DNA of 64,000 nt from Clostridia bacterium (GTDB taxonomy: Bacteria; Bacillota; Clostridia; Oscillospirales; Acutalibacteraceae): positions 1 to 64,000 of the forward strand of contig JAFRRP010000019.1 of the NCBI GenBank assembly GCA_017428085.1, in the 5' to 3' direction. Positions 24,888 through 32,518 of this stretch are shown one piece after another (the first letter of the stretch is position 1; every line of letters begins with the position of its first letter). Below the pieces are notes generated by a model. It saw nothing but the letters and a program-made list of their open reading frames with translations. It was not told the DNA's origin and made no database searches. Both the position numbers and the translations under genes were made by a program.

Positions 24888-25940
24888 TTATTCATCGTCC
24901 GGGAACTGCGACAGACACTTGAGATTGCCGCTGTTCAGGTCACGGATATCCTTCACGCCGTATTTCATCATGGCAAGCCGCGTCAGGCCCAGGCCGAACG
25001 CGAAGCCCGTGTATTCCTCGGGGTCGATGCCGCCGGCCTTGAGCACCTCGGGGTGGATCATGCCGCAGGGGCACAGCTCCAGCCAGCCGCTGTGTTTGCA
25101 GCTCGGGCAGCCCTCGCCGCCGCAGATGAGGCAGCTGATGTCCAGCTCGAAGCCCGGCTCCACGAAGGGGAAGAAGCCCGGGCGCAGGCGGACCTTGATA
25201 TCCTTTTGGAACACCTCGGAGAGCATCGTCTTCATGAAGAAGATCAGGTTGGAGATGGAGATATTCTTATCCACCATCACGCCCTCCATCTGGAAGAAGG
25301 TGTTCTCGTGGCAGGCGTCGGTCGCCTCGTTGCGGAAGCACCGGCCCGGGAAGATCGCCTTGATGGGCTTGCCCTCCTTTTCCAGAGCGTCCTTATATTT
25401 GCCGTAGATGGCGTTCTGGGCGGCGGAGGTCTGCGTCTTCAGAAGTTGGCCGTTGTCCAGATAATAGGTGTCCTGCATGTCGCGGGCGGGGTGGTTCTTC
25501 GGAATGTTCAGCGACTCGAAGCACTCATAGTCGGTCACGATCTCGCTGTAATCCTCCACGGTGAAGCCCATGGACTTGAAAATCTTTTCGCATTCGCGCT
25601 GCACCAGCGTGATGGGATGGTAGGAGCCGCGCTCCGGCTCGGCGGGGATGGAGAGGTCGAAGGTCGGGATCGCGTTGATCTCCGCTTCCAGTTCCTTCTG
25701 TTTCAGCTGCTCCAGCCGTTCGCCGATCTTCTTGGCTGCCTCCTGCTTGAAGGTGTTCACCACCTGCCCGAAGGTCTTTTTCTCCTCGGCGGGAAGGTCC
25801 TTCATCGTCTTCATCATGTCCGTCACGTAGCCCTTTTTTCCGAGGAAGGCGATGTTGACCTTCTCCACGTCGGCTACGCCGGTGATCTCCGAGAGCGCGC
25901 GTTCCAGCTCGGCTCTCAGTTCTTCGATCGTCTTTGCCAT
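24888..25940 (-). CDS. pheS: Phenylalanyl-tRNA synthetase alpha subunit
   Basis: PheS is the catalytic class II subunit. The 350-residue protein has an N-terminal coiled-coil arm (about 1-85) that binds tRNA and a catalytic core with motif 2-like RCFRNEATDACHENTFFQMEG (abbreviated here to RCFRNEATDACHE) near 200 and motif 3 near FAFGLGLTRLAMMKYG at 320. The start is ATG at 25940 (AKTIEELRAEL) with AGGAGG upstream; the frame stays open further upstream through the T-box but this is not coding. A REPIN-like repeat lies between the T-box terminator and this ribosome-binding site. Confidence 0.95.
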   Translation of the reverse strand: MAKTIEELRAELERALSEITGVADVEKVNIAFLGKKGYVTDMMKTMKDLPAEEKKTFGQVVNTFKQEAAKKIGERLEQLKQKELEAEINAIPTFDLSIPAEPERGSYHPITLVQRECEKIFKSMGFTVEDYSEIVTDYECFESLNIPKNHPARDMQDTYYLDNGQLLKTQTSAAQNAIYGKYKDALEKEGKPIKAIFPGRCFRNEATDACHENTFFQMEGVMVDKNISISNLIFFMKTMLSEVFQKDIKVRLRPGFFPFVEPGFELDISCLICGGEGCPSCKHSGWLELCPCGMIHPEVLKAGGIDPEEYTGFAFGLGLTRLAMMKYGVKDIRDLNSGNLKCLSQFPDDE

Positions 25941-25958
25941 AAGGTCCTCCTTATATCG

Positions 25959-26024
25959 GTAGCACGCTGCCTTTGCAGCGTTTATTGAATGTGCTTTGAA
26001 CGGAGCTGAGGCCCCGTGCTGCGG
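25959..26024 (-). repeat. REPIN-like repeat copy in the pheS leader
   Basis: The minus strand reads GCAGCACGGGGCCTCAGCTC to GCAGCGTGCTAC, the same unit as at 8871-9008 with a diverged centre. It lies between the T-box terminator and the pheS ribosome-binding site. Confidence 0.7.
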
Positions 26025-26030
26025 TTTCGC

Positions 26031-26287
26031 AAAAAAATCGTCCCATGAAAACATGAGACGAAAACTTCCGCGGTACCACTCAATTTGCAGTAAAAATACT
26101 GCCGCTTTGTCTGCCTTAATGCGGCAACACATCCCGCTTTTCACGGGAAGCTCGCGGGGCGAAATTCGGCTTGCGGAACGGTATGGCCTTTCCACCGTCG
26201 GCCACTCTCTTGCACCGTTGTTCCGCCGCCTACTGACGGACCCGCGAAACGCGGCGTCCGCACCCGGTCAACGCCTTTTTATATTGG
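26031..26287 (-). promoter_or_regulatory. T-box leader (phenylalanine-type) of pheST
   Basis: T-box RNAs sense uncharged tRNA and switch between terminator and antiterminator. On the minus strand the conserved T-box sequence GAGTGGTACCGCGG lies at about 26081-26068. It is followed by the terminator CGTCTCATG-TTTT-CATGGGACG (26060-26039) and a T run to 26031. Upstream are Stem I elements, including an AGAGAG-like bulge and an ATTTCGC stretch that may carry the UUC phenylalanine specifier. Placement before pheST supports phenylalanine. The specifier assignment is inferred. Confidence 0.85.
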
Positions 26288-26292
26288 AACTT

Positions 26293-26321
26293 ATAGTATC
26301 ACAGGTCTTTTTTTTTGTCAA
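26293..26321 (-). promoter_or_regulatory. Promoter of the pheST T-box leader
   Basis: On the minus strand consensus TTGACA (26321-26316), a 17-bp spacer and TACTAT (26298-26293). Confidence 0.8.
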
Positions 26322-26402
26322 GTTTTTTCATGGAAAAAGTATGCGGCGCGCACGCCGGAACGGCTGTTCATTCCCCGGAAAACGCTGTCTGTTCCGTTTC
26401 GG

Positions 26403-26430
26403 TTGACAATCCCTCTTTTCGTTGTATATT
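26403..26430 (+). promoter_or_regulatory. Promoter of the secreted-protein gene
   Basis: TTGACA at 26403-26408 and TATATT at 26425-26430 with a 16-bp spacer. It is divergent from the pheST promoter about 80 bp away. Confidence 0.6.
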
Positions 26431-26482
26431 GGAAGCGACAGGAAAACCTGTAAAAAAATCATCATGACGAAGGAGAAGAACA

Positions 26483-27595
26483 ATGAATATGAAAAAGATC
26501 CTTTCCGTTTTGCTGGCGGCGCTGATGCTCGCGTCGCTTTGCGTGACCGCGTTCGCGGAGGACGTCGAGTACCGCTGGAAGCAGATCCCCACCTCACCCA
26601 ACGGCCTGAGCGCCGGCGACCTGTATTTTGATTTTCCCCCGGCCGACTGCGGCGAAAATGCGCCGACACAAGCGGAGTACTATGCGTTTGTCAATTCCAC
26701 CTGGTATGTGGACGAGGAGCACTGCAAGGCGCGTGTGGTATGGTGCGCGGACGCGGATGTAAGTGTGACGCAAGGTCAGGCGGAAGAAATCTTTGAGTCG
26801 ACCATGCTCTATTACGTCAAGGAAGTCGGCATCGAGCTGATGCCCATCTACACCAGTCTGCTGCTTTGCGACGTCGGCGACTGGTACCTGGACCCCGCGA
26901 CGTTCGCGCCCGCGCTGAAGGCCGCCTATGAGGCGAGGGGCATCCCGCAGTATTCCCAGTTTATCGCGGGGACGCTGCAGGGCGGCACCTACAAGTACTG
27001 CGTTAACCCGAACGGCACGTGGCACCGCTACATTCAGAATTTCGGCAACTCTCTGAACGAGGAGGATATGGCGCAGGTGCTGAACGGCGGCGGCCTGTGG
27101 CTCCCGGCGTTCGTGATCTATAACGGCGGTAACGGCGGGTCCTATTCCGCCGAGATCGAAACGCTGGACGCCTGTCTGGTACAGGTGACCGCGGATATGC
27201 TGCCGGAGACGGACTGGCACCTTGTCCACGCGTCCGCGGAAGGCCTTTCAGCCGGGGAGTATTATCTGGACCCCGCCATCTATGATCTGGAGGGCGGTTC
27301 AGAGATTACGGAAGAGGGACTGAATGAGTATCAGCTTCGGTATGAGGCGATCAGCGGCGCGCTGACCATGACCTACGACGGCATAGAAACGTTTTTGCCG
27401 GAGGAAAGCGCGGCATGCTTTGCGCCGTACGTCAGGGTGGTATCCGCCCCCGAAACGCCCACGCAGCCCGATGGACCCGCGGAGCCGGAAAATCCCTCCG
27501 ATCCCGGCGGACAGAGCGCGAACGGCATCTTCGCGAAAATCGCCGCGTTCTTCCAGCAGATCATTCGTTTCTTCCGTAACCTGTTCAATCGTTGA
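26483..27595 (+). CDS. Secreted protein of unknown function with C-terminal FF-rich amphipathic motif
   Basis: The 370-residue protein has a clear signal peptide (KKILSVLLAALMLASLCV, likely cleaved after AFA near residue 24). The mature part has no recognised domain. Two related segments, SPNGLSAGDLYFD near 39 and SAEGLSAGEYYLD near 252, suggest an internal repeat, perhaps two copies of a beta domain. A Pro-Glu-Asp linker (about 320-345) leads to a C-terminal helix FAKIAAFFQQIIRFFRNLF that could attach to the membrane or wall. AAGGAG precedes the ATG at 26483, and a strong terminator follows. The gene is monocistronic. Confidence 0.8.
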   Translation: MNMKKILSVLLAALMLASLCVTAFAEDVEYRWKQIPTSPNGLSAGDLYFDFPPADCGENAPTQAEYYAFVNSTWYVDEEHCKARVVWCADADVSVTQGQAEEIFESTMLYYVKEVGIELMPIYTSLLLCDVGDWYLDPATFAPALKAAYEARGIPQYSQFIAGTLQGGTYKYCVNPNGTWHRYIQNFGNSLNEEDMAQVLNGGGLWLPAFVIYNGGNGGSYSAEIETLDACLVQVTADMLPETDWHLVHASAEGLSAGEYYLDPAIYDLEGGSEITEEGLNEYQLRYEAISGALTMTYDGIETFLPEESAACFAPYVRVVSAPETPTQPDGPAEPENPSDPGGQSANGIFAKIAAFFQQIIRFFRNLFNR

Positions 27596-27630
27596 TCCGC
27601 TTTTTGGAACACACCTTTTTCTTCCCCTGG

Positions 27631-27663
27631 CCGGGGCGGCTTCCAAAGCCGTCCCGGTTTTTT
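27631..27663 (+). terminator. Terminator of the secreted-protein gene
   Basis: An 11-bp GC-rich stem (CCGGGGCGGCT with AGCCGTCCCGG, one G-U pair), a 5-nt loop and a T6 tail. Confidence 0.85.
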
Positions 27664-27728
27664 GTGTGAGGATGCGCGTGCGGGAGGGGAAAGATTTCCG
27701 CAATTCTCTGCGAACGCCAAAATTCCTA

Positions 27729-27757
27729 TTGCAATTTGCCGCTTTTTATTTTATGAT
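27729..27757 (+). promoter_or_regulatory. Promoter of the HAD phosphatase gene
   Basis: TTGCAA at 27729-27734 and TATGAT at 27752-27757 with a 17-bp spacer. The -10 box covers an in-frame ATG at 27753, which therefore is unlikely to be the start. Confidence 0.6.
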
Positions 27758-27782
27758 AGAACAAGAAGATTTTGATATCGGG

Positions 27783-28601
27783 ATGTGGAAGAGAATGGAT
27801 GCGGTCGAAACATTTTCGGAGATCAAGTGCTTTATCGTGGATATGGACGGCACCTTTTACCTGGGCGACGACCTGCTGCCCGGGGCGGTCGAATTTGCCG
27901 AAGCGGTAAAGCGCAGCGGCAAACGGTTTTTCTTTTTCACCAACAACTCTTCCCATAACGAGCGGGAATGCCTTGAAAAGCTGGAAAAGACCGGCTTCCA
28001 CGCCGAGCCCGGCAGCGTCATCATCTCCTCCCACGTGACCATCGACTTCCTGCTGCGTCACAGACCGGGGAAGACGGTCTATCTGCTGGGCAACCACAAC
28101 CTGCGCGGCGATTTCGAGGCCGCCGGCGTGCCGCTGACGGAGGACGACCCGGATATCGTTGTCGTTGGATTTGATACAGAGTTTTCCTACGACGATATTG
28201 ACAAGACAGCTAATTTTTTAGCGGGCGGAGCGGAGTATATCGCCACCCATCCGGACGTGAACTGCCCGCTGGCCCACGGCTTCATGCCGGACGTTGGCGC
28301 GTTCATCGCCATGTTCGAGGCGTCCACAGGCCGCGTGCCGGACCTTATCATGGGCAAGCCCTACGGCTTTACGGTGGATTACGTCAGCAACCGCATCGGC
28401 TGCACAAGGGAGGAGATCTGCTTCGTGGGCGACAGGCTGGAGACGGATATCGCCATCGGTGCGAAAAACGGGCTGAAATCCGTGCTGGTGTATACCGGCG
28501 TCACCTCACCGGAGCAGTACGCCAAATCAGACATCCGGGCGACGGTCGCCTTGAACAACATCGGCGAGCTGGGCATGTTACTTTGTAGCGCGGCTCCGTG
28601 A
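27783..28601 (+). CDS. HAD superfamily phosphatase, class IIA (NagD/AraL-like)
   Basis: The 272-residue protein belongs to the HAD-IIA phosphatases, which act on small phosphates such as nucleotide or sugar phosphates and phosphoglycolate. Motif I is FIVDMDGTFYLGD near residue 15, motif II FFFTNNSS near 48, motif III the Lys of LIMGKPYGF near 190, and motif IV FVGDRLETDI near 215; the class II cap lies between II and III. The start at 27783 or 27795 is inferred from the promoter position; no clear ribosome-binding site is present. The last codons (CSAAP and stop) are encoded by a REP-like repeat. Confidence 0.85.
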   Translation: MWKRMDAVETFSEIKCFIVDMDGTFYLGDDLLPGAVEFAEAVKRSGKRFFFFTNNSSHNERECLEKLEKTGFHAEPGSVIISSHVTIDFLLRHRPGKTVYLLGNHNLRGDFEAAGVPLTEDDPDIVVVGFDTEFSYDDIDKTANFLAGGAEYIATHPDVNCPLAHGFMPDVGAFIAMFEASTGRVPDLIMGKPYGFTVDYVSNRIGCTREEICFVGDRLETDIAIGAKNGLKSVLVYTGVTSPEQYAKSDIRATVALNNIGELGMLLCSAAP

Positions 28602-28716
28602 GCCGCCCCGCCGAAGGCGGTTTGCTACATAGGTTACATCTTCTAATAAAAAAACTCAACAACAAGCATTCAAAAATCGGAATCGCGTTGCGGGCGGCTT
28701 ACGGAGCCGCGCTACA
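28584..28716. repeat. MITE/REPIN-like element with 25-bp inverted ends
   Basis: The ends 28584-28608 (starting TGTAGCGCGGCTCCGTGAGC) and 28692-28716 (ending GAGCCGCGCTACA) are inverted repeats matching at 24 of 25 bases, around an 83-bp centre. Inside the left end is the hairpin GCGGCTC-CGT-GAGCCGC shared with 10344-10360. GAATCGCGTTG precedes the right end, as at 8822-8832. The element overlaps the end of the HAD gene. Confidence 0.7.
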
Positions 28717-28738
28717 TTATATAATCGGAGGTATCATC

Positions 28739-30421
28739 ATGGCAGAAGACATCAAAAGATCATGGTACAAGGAAATGGCGGTCTATCAGGTCTGGCCCCG
28801 TTCATTCTGCGACGGCAACGGCGACGGCATCGGCGACCTGAAAGGCATCCTCTCCAAGCTGGATTACATCAAATCCCTCGGCGTGGACGCCATTTGGTTC
28901 TCGCCGCTGTATAAGTCCCCGCAGAAGGACTACGGCTACGATATCGCCGACTACCGGGACATTGCCCCCGAATACGGCACGCTGGATGACTTCAAGGAAG
29001 TCCTGAAGGGCGCGCACGACCGCGGTATGCGGGTCATCATGGATCTGGTCGTCAACCACACTTCCGACCAGCATCAGTGGTTCATCGAGAGCAAAAAAGG
29101 AGACGACAACCCCTACCACGACTATTATTATTGGCGCAAGGGCAAATCCCACGGCCGCAAGCCAAACAACTGGAAATCCACCTTCGGCGGCGAAGCGTGG
29201 GAGTACGACAAGGGTCTTGACGAGTATTATCTGCACCTGTTCGCCAAGGAGCAGCCCGACCTCAACATGGACAACCCCAAGGTGCGGGAAGAGGTCAAGG
29301 ACATCATGCGCTTCTGGCTTGACATGGGCGTGGACGGCTTCCGTGAGGACGTGATCACGTTTATTTCCAAGGACGAGGGCCTGCCCTCCAGCCCCTACTG
29401 GTTCCCCATCGGCACGGGCATCGAGCACTACGTCCACGGGCCGCATCTGGACGAGTACCTGATGGAGTTCAAGAATGAAGTGCTGTCCAAATACGACTGC
29501 ATGACCGTTGGCGAGGCGCCGATGATGACGCCGGAAAAGGCCATGCTGCACATCAAGGAAGGTCCGGATCAGCAGCTCAACATGATGTTCCACTTCCAGC
29601 ATATGGAGGCGGACTGCATGTTCGTCTCATGGGTAAAGATGCCCTTTAATCTGAAAAAGCTGAAGAAGGTCTATACCAACTGGCAAAAGAAGCTTTACGG
29701 CAAGGCGTGGAACGCGCTGTATATCGAGAACCACGACCAGCCCCGCGTGGTGTGCCGTTACGGCTCGCTGGAATACCGGGAACAGAGCGCCAAGATGCTG
29801 GCGGTCATGTACATGTGCCAGTGCGGCACGCCCTTCATCTATCAGGGCCAGGAGATCGGCATGACCAACTACGCGCTGTCGGATATCATTATGTATGAGG
29901 ATATCTCCACCAAAAACGTCTACGGTATCGCCAGTAAACTGCTGGGCAAGAAAAAAGCCATGGAGCTGGCGCACTACGCATCCCGCGACAACGCCCGCAC
30001 GCCCGTCCAATGGAGCGACGCGCCCAACGCCGGTTTCACCACCGCGGAAAAACCCTGGTTCTATATTAACCCCAACTATAAGCAGATCAACGTGGCCTCG
30101 CAGGAGGACGACCCCGATTCCATCCTGAACTTCTACCGTAAGCTTATCAAATTCCGCAAGGAACACGACGTTTGTATCTACGGCTCCTATGAGGAGCACT
30201 ACCACGAGAGTCCCAACCTGTTCTGCTATTCCCGTTATCTGGACGGCAAAAAGATGCTGGTGGTCTGCTCCTTTACGGATAAGGCTGTGGCGTTCAACGC
30301 GCCCGATGGATTTGATCTCGGAGCGGGCGAACTGGTGATCAACAATTACAATTCCAACGGCGTGATCAATAACGGCTTTACCCTGCGGCCGTATGAGACG
30401 CGGGTCTATCTTTGGGAGTAA
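28739..30421 (+). CDS. GH13 alpha-glucosidase (oligo-1,6-glucosidase type)
   Basis: A 560-residue alpha-amylase family enzyme that hydrolyses short alpha-glucosides. The start YQVWPRSFCDGNGDGIGDLKG and the four conserved regions are present: DLVVNHTSDQH near 100, the nucleophile Asp in DGFREDVITFISK near 203, the acid/base Glu in MTVGEAPMM near 259, and the transition-state Asp in YIENHDQPR near 331. A C-terminal beta domain ends in RPYETRVYLWE. No signal peptide is present, so it is cytoplasmic. GGAGG lies before the ATG at 28739. Alpha-1,4 versus alpha-1,6 preference is not certain. Confidence 0.92.
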   Translation: MAEDIKRSWYKEMAVYQVWPRSFCDGNGDGIGDLKGILSKLDYIKSLGVDAIWFSPLYKSPQKDYGYDIADYRDIAPEYGTLDDFKEVLKGAHDRGMRVIMDLVVNHTSDQHQWFIESKKGDDNPYHDYYYWRKGKSHGRKPNNWKSTFGGEAWEYDKGLDEYYLHLFAKEQPDLNMDNPKVREEVKDIMRFWLDMGVDGFREDVITFISKDEGLPSSPYWFPIGTGIEHYVHGPHLDEYLMEFKNEVLSKYDCMTVGEAPMMTPEKAMLHIKEGPDQQLNMMFHFQHMEADCMFVSWVKMPFNLKKLKKVYTNWQKKLYGKAWNALYIENHDQPRVVCRYGSLEYREQSAKMLAVMYMCQCGTPFIYQGQEIGMTNYALSDIIMYEDISTKNVYGIASKLLGKKKAMELAHYASRDNARTPVQWSDAPNAGFTTAEKPWFYINPNYKQINVASQEDDPDSILNFYRKLIKFRKEHDVCIYGSYEEHYHESPNLFCYSRYLDGKKMLVVCSFTDKAVAFNAPDGFDLGAGELVINNYNSNGVINNGFTLRPYETRVYLWE

Positions 30422-30429
30422 AAGTGATT

Positions 30430-30645
30430 CTTCATGCGATTCGCCAACGGAGAATCGCATATCATGCATGCGCGTCAGCGGATGCTTATCATTCCGCCGA
30501 AAGGCGGTATATCACGCTGCGTCAGCAGCATATCATCTCAGGGCGGCCTTTCGGCGGATTCTGATGCTGCCGGAAATGATATTCGCCTATCGGCGAATGA
30601 TATGCGGCTTTGCAGCATGATATGCCTTCGGCATGATTATGTTTC
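30430..30645. repeat. Tandem hairpin array with ATATCAT/ATGATAT spacers
   Basis: About 215 bp hold a run of short palindromes separated by ATATCAT or ATGATAT. Clear ones are GCGATTC/GAATCGC (30436-30458), CCGCC-GAAA-GGCGG (30494-30507), ATTCGCC/GGCGAAT (30581-30598) and ATGCC-TTC-GGCAT (30622-30634). The loops are small and stable (GAAA, TTC). The array fills the gap between the GH13 and hydrolase genes and ends a few bases before the next ribosome-binding site. Confidence 0.65.
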
Positions 30646-30662
30646 AAAGGAGATTTGATGGT

Positions 30663-31598
30663 ATGGGTGTTATCCGAAAAGAAGCCTACTATACCTCCTG
30701 CAACGGCGCCAACAGTATCCGCGCGCTGATCTGGCAGGACGATGAAAAAGAGCCCGTCGCCGTAATGCAGATCGCCCATGGTCTGGCGGAGCATATCGGC
30801 AGATATGACGAGTTTGCGCGGTTTCTTGCTTCCGCCGGTTTTATCGTCTGCGGCAATGACCATCTGGGTCACGGCAAGTCTGTAGCGGACGAGACCCTGT
30901 TGGGCATGGTGGACTACGGCGATCACGTCAACATGCTGCGGGATATGAACACGCTGCATAAGATCATGTCGAAGCGTTTCCCCGGGAAGCCCTACTTCCT
31001 GTTCGGGCATTCCATGGGTTCGCTGCTGGCGCGGATCTACTGCGGCGCGTTCGGCGAGGAACTGGCGGGCGCGGTGTTCTGCGGCACCGGGCAGGTGCCC
31101 AAGGCGATGCTTGCGCTGGAGGATCCCGTCAAAAAGCTGTTCGACTATATGGACCCGCTTTCCACTGGTTTCAATAAGCCCATGAGTATTTTTACCCGGT
31201 TGGGAATGGGGACCTTCAAGGAACGCGATGAGTTGGCGTGGCTGTCGAGAAGCACGCGCAATATCGAGAACTACCGCAACGATCCGCTGTGCGGCGCGGA
31301 ATCGAGCAACGCGCTCAATCTGGAACTGATGATGCTGTCGGTAAAAGCCAGCGACCCGGAGCTGCCCTTCCGCTATCCCTACGGCTTCCCGGTGCTGTTG
31401 ATCTCCGGCGCGAAGGACCCTGTGGGCATGAACGGCAAAGGCGTTCTTGCCGCCGCGGACGCGATGGAGGCGTCCGGGCTGGAGCCGGAGGTGATCCTCT
31501 ATCCCGGCGACCGCCATGAAGTGCTCAACGAGGACGACCGGGATAAAGTCTACGACGACGTGCTGCGTTTTTTGCGCAAGGTGTTGGATGAAAACTGA
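30663..31598 (+). CDS. Alpha/beta hydrolase, lysophospholipase/monoacylglycerol lipase-like
   Basis: The 311-residue protein has the Hydrolase_4 pattern: oxyanion region QIAHGLAEHIGRY near 38, HLGHGKS near 72, nucleophile elbow FGHSMGSLLAR near 114, and Asp and His in SGAKDPVGMNGKG near 245 and YPGDRHEVLNE near 280. Relatives split monoacylglycerols or lysophospholipids. No signal peptide is present. ATG at 30663 has AAAGGAG about 10 nt upstream. A paralogue lies at 36958-37893. It overlaps the following acyltransferase gene by 11 bp, suggesting joint expression. Confidence 0.85.
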   Translation: MGVIRKEAYYTSCNGANSIRALIWQDDEKEPVAVMQIAHGLAEHIGRYDEFARFLASAGFIVCGNDHLGHGKSVADETLLGMVDYGDHVNMLRDMNTLHKIMSKRFPGKPYFLFGHSMGSLLARIYCGAFGEELAGAVFCGTGQVPKAMLALEDPVKKLFDYMDPLSTGFNKPMSIFTRLGMGTFKERDELAWLSRSTRNIENYRNDPLCGAESSNALNLELMMLSVKASDPELPFRYPYGFPVLLISGAKDPVGMNGKGVLAAADAMEASGLEPEVILYPGDRHEVLNEDDRDKVYDDVLRFLRKVLDEN

Positions 31599-32355
31599 AG
31601 CCGCTGAAAAATCGATACGGCGTTACGGCTTCCCCGATACCGTTCGGGGGGTGCTGATTTTGGGTATGATCGCGTATCATACCCTTTTTGATATCGCTCT
31701 TCTATGGGGCTGGGATATGGATCGGCCTTTGATGAAGGGCGCGAACGTCATGAGAGATATCGGCGCGGCTTGCTTTGTCTTTCTTTCGGGGTTCTGTTTC
31801 CATCTGGGCAGGCATAACGTCCGGAAAGGATTGCTGCTGTCCGGCGCGGGGCTGGCGATAACAGGAGTTACGTATTTGTTTGACCGTGAGGCTTTTGTCG
31901 TTTTCGGCGTTCTCACGTTGTTGGGCGCCGCCAAACTGTTATTATGCGTGTTGGACCGTCCGCTGAGATGCATTCCGGCTCTCCCCGGATGTTTCATTTC
32001 TCTCGTCTTGTTTGTGCTGTTCTTTTTTTGTAATTACGGTTACGCGGGTTTTTACGGTTTCGTGTTGTTTCGCTGGCCGCAGTTCCTTTACCGAAATTAT
32101 GTGACAGCTTTTTTCGGTTTTCCTTTCAACGGTTTTGCGTCCTCTGATTATTTCGGTTTTTTGCCGTGGTTTTTTATCTGTCTTTGCGGTTATTTCACGT
32201 TTCTTGCCGCATACGGGAAGCATTATTCCTCCAAGGTCATTTCGTTTCGCATTCCCTTTTTCGCAGACGTCGGACGGTACAGTTTGTACGTCTATCTGCT
32301 GCATCAGCCTGTGATCTATTTTTTGGTTTTCGCAACAAAAAAATGGCTTTTGTGA
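31588..32355 (+). CDS. DUF1624/HGSNAT-like membrane acyltransferase
   Basis: A 255-residue membrane protein with about seven hydrophobic helices. The N-terminal pattern RGVLILGMIAYHTLFDI and RDIGAACFVFLSGFCFHLGRH match the heparan-alpha-glucosaminide N-acetyltransferase catalytic family (DUF1624), which moves acetyl groups across membranes onto sugars. It starts inside the end of the preceding hydrolase gene (11-bp overlap) and therefore may be translationally coupled. Composition is more T-rich than its neighbours in the second half. The substrate is unknown; a surface glycan is possible. Confidence 0.75.
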   Translation: MKTEAAEKSIRRYGFPDTVRGVLILGMIAYHTLFDIALLWGWDMDRPLMKGANVMRDIGAACFVFLSGFCFHLGRHNVRKGLLLSGAGLAITGVTYLFDREAFVVFGVLTLLGAAKLLLCVLDRPLRCIPALPGCFISLVLFVLFFFCNYGYAGFYGFVLFRWPQFLYRNYVTAFFGFPFNGFASSDYFGFLPWFFICLCGYFTFLAAYGKHYSSKVISFRIPFFADVGRYSLYVYLLHQPVIYFLVFATKKWLL

Positions 32356-32417
32356 TAATGTACAAAAGTTGCCGAAAATGCGGACGCGATTTTTCAATTT
32401 AATATGGCGGTTCGTCC

Positions 32418-32445
32418 TTGCAAAACGAAAATAATGTAGTAAAAT
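32418..32445 (+). promoter_or_regulatory. Promoter of prs
   Basis: TTGCAA at 32418-32423 and TAAAAT at 32440-32445 with a 16-bp spacer. Confidence 0.5.
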
Positions 32446-32518
32446 AAAACTGTCCCGGAAAAACTGTCGATTCCCGTTTTCCCGGTCAAAAATTTAATAA
32501 AGCAGGAGATTGAGCGCT

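Noticed and set aside
25941..26195. N-terminal extension of pheS through the leader
   Set aside because: The stretch is the T-box RNA and a repeat; the ATG at 25940 has a strong ribosome-binding site and the correct family N-terminus.
27420..27782. Upstream extension of the HAD phosphatase frame
   Set aside because: It overlaps the secreted-protein gene, its terminator and the promoter at 27729-27757.
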